Assembly (NCBI GenBank): GCA_036373915.1 | Contig: DASUUU010000172.1 | Coordinates: forward strand, 1-27,767 | Direction: 5' to 3' | Length of the DNA stretch: 27,767 bases | Origin: JASLBX01 sp036373915 | GTDB taxonomy: Bacteria; Actinomycetota; Actinomycetes; Jiangellales; Jiangellaceae | Part shown: positions 23,601 through 27,767 of the stretch, one piece after another | Layout: each line of letters opens with the position of its first letter | Numbering within the stretch: position 1 is the first letter of the stretch | The notes under the pieces: model-generated | What the model was told of the DNA's origin: nothing | Seen by the model: the letters and a program-made list of their open reading frames with translations, nothing else | Database searches by the model: none | Translations under genes and position numbers: made by a program

Positions 23601-24233
23601 GACATACCGCTCAACGACGGGTGCCTGCGACCGCTGCGGATCGTCGTCCCGCCGGGCAGCCTGCTGGCACCCGAGTATCCGGCCGCCGTCGTCGCCGGCA
23701 ACGTCGAGACGTCTCAGGCGGTGACAGGAGCGCTCTACGCAGCCCTCGGCATCCAGGCCGAAGGGTCGGGAACGATGAACAACGTCACGTTCGGCAACGA
23801 TCGGCACCAGTACTACGAGACCGTCGGCTCGGGATCGGGCGCGGGGGAAGGTTTCGACGGTGCCTCTGTCGTGCAGACGCACATGACCAACTCCCGGCTT
23901 ACCGACCCCGAGGTGCTGGAGTGGCGGTTCCCGGTGTTCGTGGACAGCTTCGCCATCCGGCGCGGCAGCGGTGGAGCCGGCCGGTGGCGCGGCGGCGACG
24001 GCGCCGTCCGGCGGCTGCGGTTCCGTGAGCCGATGGCGGTCAGCATCCTGTCCGGCCACCGGCGGGTCCCGCCGTACGGGATGGCCGGCGGCCGGCCCGG
24101 GGCCCTGGGACGTAATAGGGTCGAGCGGGCCGACGGTACGGTCGTCGATCTGCCCGGCGCCGGTTCGGTCGACGTGGGCGAGAATGACGTGCTGGTCGTG
24201 GAGACGCCCGGCGGCGGTGGATACGGAGCCTGA
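20646..24233 (+). CDS. Fused hydantoinase/5-oxoprolinase (HyuA-HyuB)
   Basis: A 1195-residue ATP-dependent amidohydrolase combining both subunits of the bacterial HyuA/HyuB (AcxA/AcxB) family, as in eukaryotic 5-oxoprolinase. The HyuA half has RGGTFTDVV (residues 11-19, phosphate loop), RMGTTVATNALLERTG, GFDMGGTSTDVS and PGPACYRRGGPLTITDAN. The HyuB half starts near residue 689 with MLEIFNNLFMSIAEQMG and contains VNIKERLDFSCALFDPDG, APHMPVHLGSMG, NDPYHGGTHLPDVT and RGHHAEIGG. The substrate may be 5-oxoproline or a hydantoin; family members are not separable by eye. GTG 20646 fits the family N-terminus; no clear Shine-Dalgarno sequence is seen. A DUF2203 gene follows after 2 bases. An 18-bp palindrome interrupts the linker at residues about 598-611. 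Confidence 0.93.
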   Translation: MTGRWQFWIDRGGTFTDVVARRPDGSLVTHKLLSENPARYRDAALAAIRELLDIEHSGRIPVERVEAVRMGTTVATNALLERTGERTALVITRGFGDALRIGYQNRPRIFDRHIVLPDLLYERVIEVDERITAEGTVVRPPDLSALRPGLQAAYDEGIRAVAIVCLHSHLYPDHERMIGTLAEEIGFPQISLSGEASPLMKLIPRGDTTVVDAYLSPILRRYVDQVAGRLPGARLLFMQSNGGLTEAHNFRGKDAILSGPAGGIVGMATLSRLAGFGKVIGFDMGGTSTDVSHYAGQYERVFDTQVAGVRLRAPMLDIHTVAAGGGSILHFDGSRYRVGPDSAGAEPGPACYRRGGPLTITDANVMLGRIQPAHFPHVFGASGDQALDAEVVQRAFSALAVEIGDGRSPEQVAEGFLAIAVANMANAIKKISVQKGRDITEYALTTFGGAGGQHACAVADSLGIRTVVVPPMAGVLSALGIGLADIGAMREQSVEARLEPAVMGRLSALATDLETAAAAELVGEGAAADEISVTHRAHLRYDGTDTALYVSLTDPVAMVAEFEAAYRRTYSFLLDRPLIVEALSVEAVARTQSTPHDLATIHSVARCGLSQPVENVRTYTGGRWRDVPLYERAGLPPGTLVTGPAIIAEPDATTVVDDGWRASVHSDGHLIVERVAAPAEHEEVGTQADPVMLEIFNNLFMSIAEQMGARLESTAQSVNIKERLDFSCALFDPDGNLIANAPHMPVHLGSMGSSVQEVIGRRGADMKPGDVYAVNDPYHGGTHLPDVTVITPVFKPSSAKILFFVASRGHHAEIGGITPGSMPAMSRNVHEEGVLFDNWLLVENGRFREQETIDLLTSAPHPSRNPVTNIADLRAQIAANEKGVDEVGKMIDHFGLDVVQAYMRHVQDNAEEAVRRVIDALRDGEYSYEMDGGAVIKVRVTVDRTDRSATIEFTGTSGVLETNFNAPASVTTAAVLYVFRTLVADDIPLNDGCLRPLRIVVPPGSLLAPEYPAAVVAGNVETSQAVTGALYAALGIQAEGSGTMNNVTFGNDRHQYYETVGSGSGAGEGFDGASVVQTHMTNSRLTDPEVLEWRFPVFVDSFAIRRGSGGAGRWRGGDGAVRRLRFREPMAVSILSGHRRVPPYGMAGGRPGALGRNRVERADGTVVDLPGAGSVDVGENDVLVVETPGGGGYGA
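22438..22478. repeat. 18-bp palindrome inside the hydantoinase gene
   Basis: Arms 22438-22455 and 22461-22478 are inverted copies at 17 of 18 positions (the one mismatch would be a G-U pair in RNA) with a 5-base loop TCGCA. It is translated in frame as LATIHSVARCGLSQ in the variable stretch between two conserved HyuA blocks. Its size, position and near-perfect symmetry suggest a small palindromic element inserted in frame rather than protein-level constraint. Confidence 0.75.
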
Positions 24234-24235
24234 CC

Positions 24236-24613
24236 ATGGCATTTCGGACCTACACGGTTGAGCAGGCGCGTGCGCTGCTGCCGGAACTCATCGAGCTCTC
24301 CCGCGAGTTCGTGACCCTGCGCGCGGACACCACCGAGCTCGCCGACGCGATCCGGCAGGGCGAGGCGTCCCCGCTCGGTGGGCAACCGGAGTACAAGGCA
24401 GGCGAGGCCCGGGTGCACGAGATCATCGAGTGGATCGTCGGCCGCGGACTCGAACCGAAGAGCCTGGCGCCGCTGCTCGTCGACTTCCATGCGGAGATCG
24501 CCGGTGAGCTGGTCCTGCTGTGCTGGCTCGAAGGCGAGCAGGAGCTTGCTTGGTATCACCGGCCGGAGTACGGGTTCAGTGGTCGCCGGCCCATCCCAGC
24601 CTCCTGGGCGTGA
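24236..24613 (+). CDS. DUF2203-family protein
   Basis: A 125-residue cytoplasmic protein of family DUF2203. The N-terminal half is helical (YTVEQARALLPELIELSREFVTLRADTTELADAI). The C-terminal half has the family signature LLVDFHAEIAGELVLLCWLEGEQELAWYHRPEYGFSGRRPI. No catalytic role is known. It starts 2 bases after the hydantoinase stop and is probably co-translated with it, though DUF2203 genes are also found in other contexts, so a functional link is not implied. Confidence 0.88.
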   Translation: MAFRTYTVEQARALLPELIELSREFVTLRADTTELADAIRQGEASPLGGQPEYKAGEARVHEIIEWIVGRGLEPKSLAPLLVDFHAEIAGELVLLCWLEGEQELAWYHRPEYGFSGRRPIPASWA

Positions 24614-24622
24614 CGCCGGTCA

Positions 24623-24647
24623 GGTCGCGGCGCCCGACCACTGGTCG
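24623..24647 (+). repeat. Alternative hairpins after the DUF2203 gene
   Basis: CGACC at 24635-24639 can pair with GGTCG at 24623-24627 (7-base loop) or, as part of CGACCA-C-TGGTCG (24635-24647), with the downstream arm. The two pairings exclude each other. The site is 10 bases after the DUF2203 stop and may be a terminator or a small attenuator-like switch before the 90-residue gene. Confidence 0.3.
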
Positions 24648-24702
24648 TTCAAGGTGATGACCTCGCGGTGGGTTGGCGTACGATCGAGGCGAGGAAGCTG
24701 CA

Positions 24703-24975
24703 ATGTCGTTGCGCCGAACCCGACCCCAGCCCGACCCCATGGAGACCTTGGTGGTCCAGTGGCGGTTGTCCAGGCTGGCCTGGGAGATCCGGCAGCTCGA
24801 AGCCGACGAGAGCCGCTGGGCGCGAGCACATCACCTACGGGCCGCAGAGATCGCGTACGACGACCTGCTCACCGAGGCCTGCGCCCTTGCCGGCATCCCA
24901 GTGCCGGCCGCAACTCCACCCGTCCGCAGGCTCATCATCGAGAGTGACCTGCGCGTCCGGGGCTGGACTTGGTGA
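24703..24975 (+). CDS. Small hypothetical protein
   Basis: A 90-residue protein that I do not recognise. It is predicted helical and charged, with no signal peptide or membrane segment. The N-terminus (SLRRTRPQPDPMETLVVQWRLSRLAWEIRQLEADESRW) resembles a coiled-coil start. The C-terminus is VRRLIIESDLRVRGWTW. The frame is open from TTG 24673, but ATG 24703 is chosen because GAGGAAG (24691-24697) precedes it at normal spacing. TACGAT at 24679-24684 could be a -10. Third-position GC is high, as in its neighbours, which supports coding. It sits between DUF2203 and the rpiR-ngc group. Confidence 0.75.
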   Translation: MSLRRTRPQPDPMETLVVQWRLSRLAWEIRQLEADESRWARAHHLRAAEIAYDDLLTEACALAGIPVPAATPPVRRLIIESDLRVRGWTW

Positions 24976-24991
24976 CGGAAAAGTAACGAGT

Positions 24992-25063
24992 CTTCGCGAA
25001 GTCGTCTAGACCTCTTGACACGACGCCGACACGTGCAAACAATTTTCACCACTGCGGCCAGTG
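24992..25063 (+). promoter_or_regulatory. rpiR promoter with three operator-like dyads
   Basis: TTGACA (25015-25020) and AACAAT (25038-25043) with a 17-base spacer form the best sigma-70-type promoter in the window. Around it lie the perfect palindrome CTTCGCGAAG (24992-25001), a 16-base site AGTCGTCTAGACCTCT (25000-25015) matching the DasR box of Streptomyces at 12 of 16 positions with the full GTCTAGAC core, and CACTG-CGGC-CAGTG (25050-25063) just after the transcript start. These fit control by an amino-sugar regulator and by the RpiR-type protein itself. Confidence 0.5.
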
Positions 25064-25115
25064 TCCTACGCTCCGAAAACTGGTGCCCAGCCGCGGCCAT
25101 ACACAGGGAGCTCAC

Positions 25116-26051
25116 ATGTCTCGAGACGTCGCGCCGGACTCGATCGGCGGCGCCGATCGCCCAGCGGGAGACGAGTCGGTGCTCACTCGCATCCGGTCTG
25201 TCCTACCGGAACTCCCGGCAGCGCTGCAACGCGTCGGCGAACAGGTCCTTTCTGCTCCCGCCGTCGTGGCTCGCGCGACGATCCTCGAGACGGCCGAGCG
25301 CAGTGGCACGTCCGCCGCAACCGTCACCCGATTCTGCCGGGCGCTCGGCCTTCCCGGCTATTCCGATCTACGGCTGGCCATGGCCGAGGAGACCGGTCGA
25401 TCGTCGGCAGTGGCGGGCTGGGAGATCGACATCGGCAGGGAGATCATGCCGTCCGACTCCCTGGAGCGGGTCCTCAACATGATCACCACCGCGGACATCC
25501 GCGCCATCCAGGAAACCGCGGCCGGACTCGACCTCGCCGAGGTCGACAAGGCCGCCGAGGCCATCTCCCGAGCCGGCCGGGTCGAGGTCTACGGCATCGG
25601 CGGAAGCGCCCTGGTCGCCGGCGAGATGCAGTTGTGCCTGCATCGAATCGGCGTCCCGACCTGGTCCTGGAGCGACGTGCACTCGGGCCTGACGAGCGCG
25701 GCACTGCTAACTCCCGACGACGTGGCGATCGCCGTCTCGCACTCGGGCGCCACGTACGAGACCGTCGAGATGCTCTCGACCGCGGGCAGCAAGGGCACCA
25801 CCACCGTGGCCCTCACCAGCTTCCCGAACTCGCCGCTGGCCGAGGTGGCCGACATCGTGCTCACCACGGCCATCCACGAGACGACGTTCCGGCCGGACGC
25901 CCTCGCGGCGCGGCACCCGCAGCTGATCGTCTTGGACCTGATCTACGTCGCGGTCGCGCAGCGCCGGTACGAGACGACCGGCAAGGCCCTACGGGCCACC
26001 GCCGAGGCGGTCAGCGGGCATCGCGGTGGTGCCGCACCGAAGAAGAACTAG
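25116..26051 (+). CDS. RpiR/MurR-family transcriptional regulator
   Basis: A 311-residue regulator with an N-terminal HTH_6 domain (about residues 20-95; ILETAERSGTSAATVTRFCRALGLPGYSDLRLAM) and a C-terminal SIS phosphosugar-binding domain (about 130-265) with VYGIGGSALVAGEM and SHSGATYETVEM. Family members sense sugar phosphates, for instance MurR with N-acetylmuramic acid 6-phosphate. Located 55 bases before ngcE in the same direction, it is likely to control amino-sugar uptake. ATG 25116 is chosen over 25083 because GGGAG (25106-25110) precedes it by 5 bases. The C-terminus is a short basic tail (APKKN). Ligand unknown. Confidence 0.93.
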   Translation: MSRDVAPDSIGGADRPAGDESVLTRIRSVLPELPAALQRVGEQVLSAPAVVARATILETAERSGTSAATVTRFCRALGLPGYSDLRLAMAEETGRSSAVAGWEIDIGREIMPSDSLERVLNMITTADIRAIQETAAGLDLAEVDKAAEAISRAGRVEVYGIGGSALVAGEMQLCLHRIGVPTWSWSDVHSGLTSAALLTPDDVAIAVSHSGATYETVEMLSTAGSKGTTTVALTSFPNSPLAEVADIVLTTAIHETTFRPDALAARHPQLIVLDLIYVAVAQRRYETTGKALRATAEAVSGHRGGAAPKKN

Positions 26052-26106
26052 AGCGATGACCCACTGAAGCTTTCTCTATCCCCTGTAAACGGAAGAAGGG
26101 AACCAG

Positions 26107-27621
26107 ATGTCCAGAAGCATCGAACGCAGTACGGCGTCGCGCCGTACCTTCCTGCAGCGGGTTGCCCTCAGCGGCCTTGCTGCTGGACCCGGCAGCGCGC
26201 TCCTCGCCGCGTGTGCGGGCGGCGGAGACGATGACGAAGAGCCGGACACCGCCGAACCGACCGACGGGGGCGCCACCGAAGACCCGGCGGCCGCGGACAA
26301 TCCGTTCGGTCTGGATCCCGAGGGCGAACTCGAGATCTTCATCTTCGACGGCGGATTCGGCGACGCCTACGCCACGGACATCCACGAACCAATGCTGCAG
26401 GCGAAGTGGCCCAACCTCACCATCAACCACAACAAGGACGCCGACATCACCGCCGCCTTGCAGTCGCGGTTCGTTGCCGGCGATCCGCCAGACTTCATCA
26501 ACAACTCCGGCAACGGCCAGATGGACTTTGCCACCCTCGTGTCGAACGGCCAGCTCGCCGACCTGACGCCGCTGTTCGACGCACCGAGCTGGGACGACCC
26601 GAGTGTCCCCGTTCGCGACACGCTCGTCCCGGGCACCATCGAGCAGGGCACGTTCGACAAGCCGTACGTGCTGAACTACGCGTTCACCGTGTTCGGGTTC
26701 TGGTACAACAAGACGCTGTTCGACAGCAACGGCTGGACGGCGCCGCGCACCTGGGCGGAGATGCTCGACCTGTGCGAGGAGATCAAGGGCGCCGGCATCG
26801 CACCGTGGACGTACCCGGGCGGTATCGCGCCGCGATACATGCACTGGCCGCTGCTGTCGATGGCGGCCGCGCTCGCCGGTCCGGAGATCCTTGTCGACAT
26901 CGACAACCTGGTCGAGGGCGCCTGGAAGCACGAGGCGATCCTCGAGGCCGCCAACGCCCTGCGTGGGCTGCGCGAGAACGACTACTTCCTGGAAGGCTCG
27001 GAGGGTCTGACACACATCCAGTCCCAGGTGCAGTGGGCGCTAGGCAAGGTCGCGTTCGTCAGCTGCGGCACGTGGCTGGAGAACGAGGTCGCCAAGAGCT
27101 TCGAAGACCCGGCGCTGCAGGAGGAGCACGAGCTCAACCCGGACGACGAGCTTGCCGGCGACTTCGAGTTCGCCATGGCGACGTACCCGCTGCTCTCCGA
27201 CGATGCGGCGATGCCGTACGAGACGGTGTTCGCCCGTGCGGGCGAGCCGTACATCATCCCGTCACAAGCCTCGCACCCGGAGGCGGCCATGGAGTACATG
27301 CGGGCGATGCTGTCGATGGAGGGCGCCCGCGGTTTCACCGAGATGGTGACCAGCCTGACCGCCGTGCTCGGCTCGTCCGAAGGCGTCGATCTGGGAGCGC
27401 CCGGGCTCACCTCCGCGCAGGAGGCGCTCAACGCGGCCGGTACGAACGTCCTGAACTACAAGTGGGACAGTTGGTACCCGACCATGAACAACCCGGGTAT
27501 CGACGCGCACACCGGTGACCTGCTCGCCGGCCGCAAGACGGTCGAGGAGTGGGCCGACGGATGTGAGGACGAAGCTCGCATCATCCGCGACGACGACTCC
27601 CTCGAGAAGTACACCCGCTGA
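26107..27621 (+). CDS. ngcE: NgcE-type amino-sugar ABC binding lipoprotein
   Basis: A 504-residue extracellular solute-binding protein of the carbohydrate (CUT1) ABC type. SRRTFLQ at residues 11-17 is a twin-arginine motif, and LAAC with Cys36 is a lipobox, so it is probably a Tat-exported lipoprotein. After an acidic linker the sequence follows NgcE, the N-acetylglucosamine/diacetylchitobiose binding protein of Streptomyces: ADNPFGLDP, IFDGGFGDAY, QSRFVAGDPPDFINNSG, NGQLADLTPLFDAPS, VPGTIEQGTFD, GFWYNKTLFDSNGW, EEIKGAGIAPWTYPG and GLTHIQSQ. The ATG is preceded by AAGAAGGGA at normal spacing. A permease gene starts 25 bases downstream. Substrate specificity is inferred from similarity remembered for NgcE. 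Confidence 0.88.
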   Translation: MSRSIERSTASRRTFLQRVALSGLAAGPGSALLAACAGGGDDDEEPDTAEPTDGGATEDPAAADNPFGLDPEGELEIFIFDGGFGDAYATDIHEPMLQAKWPNLTINHNKDADITAALQSRFVAGDPPDFINNSGNGQMDFATLVSNGQLADLTPLFDAPSWDDPSVPVRDTLVPGTIEQGTFDKPYVLNYAFTVFGFWYNKTLFDSNGWTAPRTWAEMLDLCEEIKGAGIAPWTYPGGIAPRYMHWPLLSMAAALAGPEILVDIDNLVEGAWKHEAILEAANALRGLRENDYFLEGSEGLTHIQSQVQWALGKVAFVSCGTWLENEVAKSFEDPALQEEHELNPDDELAGDFEFAMATYPLLSDDAAMPYETVFARAGEPYIIPSQASHPEAAMEYMRAMLSMEGARGFTEMVTSLTAVLGSSEGVDLGAPGLTSAQEALNAAGTNVLNYKWDSWYPTMNNPGIDAHTGDLLAGRKTVEEWADGCEDEARIIRDDDSLEKYTR

Positions 27622-27646
27622 CCGCTGCAGGTTAGGGCGACACGAG

Positions 27647-27767
27647 ATGCGACACGGCAGGTACCCGTTCATCCTGGCGTTCCTCCTTCCGCCAGTCGGG
27701 CTCTACCTGCTGTACGTCGTGTCGCCCTACCTGCAGGCCATGTACTACTCACTGACCGACTGGACGG
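27647..27767 (+). CDS. ngcF: NgcF-like sugar ABC permease (5' part only)
   Basis: Only the first 40 codons are present; the window ends inside the gene. MRHGRYPFILAFLLPP and VVSPYLQAMYYSLTDWT are typical of the first transmembrane segment of MalF/NgcF-type CUT1 permeases. With ngcE 25 bases upstream it should form the membrane channel of the amino-sugar importer. The second permease (NgcG) would be expected next. Confidence 0.8.
   Translation, partial: MRHGRYPFILAFLLPPVGLYLLYVVSPYLQAMYYSLTDWT

Noticed and set aside
18064..24233. A functional link between the ABC exporter and the hydantoinase gene because only 30 bases separate them.
   Set aside because: There is no overlap or shared pathway logic; HyuA/HyuB enzymes are not known to require ABC-2 exporters. 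Co-transcription is possible but no more.
22395..24242. A 615-codon open frame on the minus strand opposite the hydantoinase gene.
   Set aside because: It mirrors a confidently identified, conserved coding sequence. Long antisense frames are expected in sequence this GC-rich, and its translation (Arg/Asp/Val/Gly-rich) shows no known domain.
1..27767. CRISPR arrays, tRNA or rRNA genes, insertion sequences, prophage or toxin-antitoxin genes.
   Set aside because: No regularly spaced repeats, no cloverleaf-like sequence that I can recognise, and no transposase, integrase or toxin-antitoxin-like translation was seen on either strand.

Overview
This is a chromosomal segment of a high-GC Gram-positive bacterium (Actinomycetota). 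The evidence is the very high third-position GC, frequent GTG and TTG starts, the pheA-serS-HAD gene order known from Streptomyces and relatives, a DUF5926-type SEC-C protein, an RsbW-like ATP-binding protein, a subtilisin-inhibitor-like lipoprotein and an NgcE-type amino-sugar binding protein. I cannot place it below phylum. No rRNA, tRNA, CRISPR array, insertion sequence or phage gene is visible. It reads as ordinary core and accessory chromosome.

Layout. 1-3100 (minus): pheA, serS and a Cof-type HAD phosphatase, closed by a strong hairpin at 8-31. 3267-7488 (plus): larB, larC and a 763-residue multi-pass membrane protein joined by two GTGA overlaps. The membrane gene runs 119 bases into the 3' end of a convergent GT2 glycosyltransferase (minus, 7370-8104). 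8161-9369 (plus): a solitary arginine deiminase gene. 9526-12284 (minus): SEC-C/DUF5926 protein, RsbW-like kinase and an AAA-type ATPase. 12420-12878 (plus): an SSI-like protease-inhibitor lipoprotein. 12875-15586 (minus): aat, an Fpg/Nei glycosylase and a HTH_42 (AlkZ/YcaQ-like) protein whose GTG overlaps the glycosylase stop. 15629-16321 (plus): EcsC-like protein. 16420-20616 (plus): an ABC-2 exporter locus with two paralogous permease pairs around one ATPase. 20646-24613 (plus): a fused HyuA-HyuB hydantoinase/oxoprolinase and a DUF2203 protein. 24703-24975: a 90-residue unknown. 25116 to the end (plus): an RpiR/MurR-type regulator, ngcE and the start of ngcF, which look like an N-acetylglucosamine/chitobiose uptake operon.

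Expression signals. Nine transcription units that open a gene group show a TANNNT hexamer exactly 6 or 7 bases before the start codon, which suggests leaderless mRNAs and fixes several starts. Other genes (RsbW-like, first ABC permease, 90-residue protein, rpiR, ngcE) have Shine-Dalgarno sequences. Several intergenic regions carry clear dyads: 3158-3197 between pheA and larB, three in tandem at 12305-12387, and a cluster around the rpiR promoter that includes a DasR-box-like GTCTAGAC core.

The most unusual signals are an 18-bp near-perfect palindrome read in frame inside the hydantoinase gene (22438-22478), the twin-permease single-ATPase ABC locus, the lipid-anchored SSI-type inhibitor, a candidate AlkZ-like glycosylase translationally coupled to an atypical Fpg, and larBC linked to an unknown membrane protein. 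I see no clear-cut new defence or mobile system.
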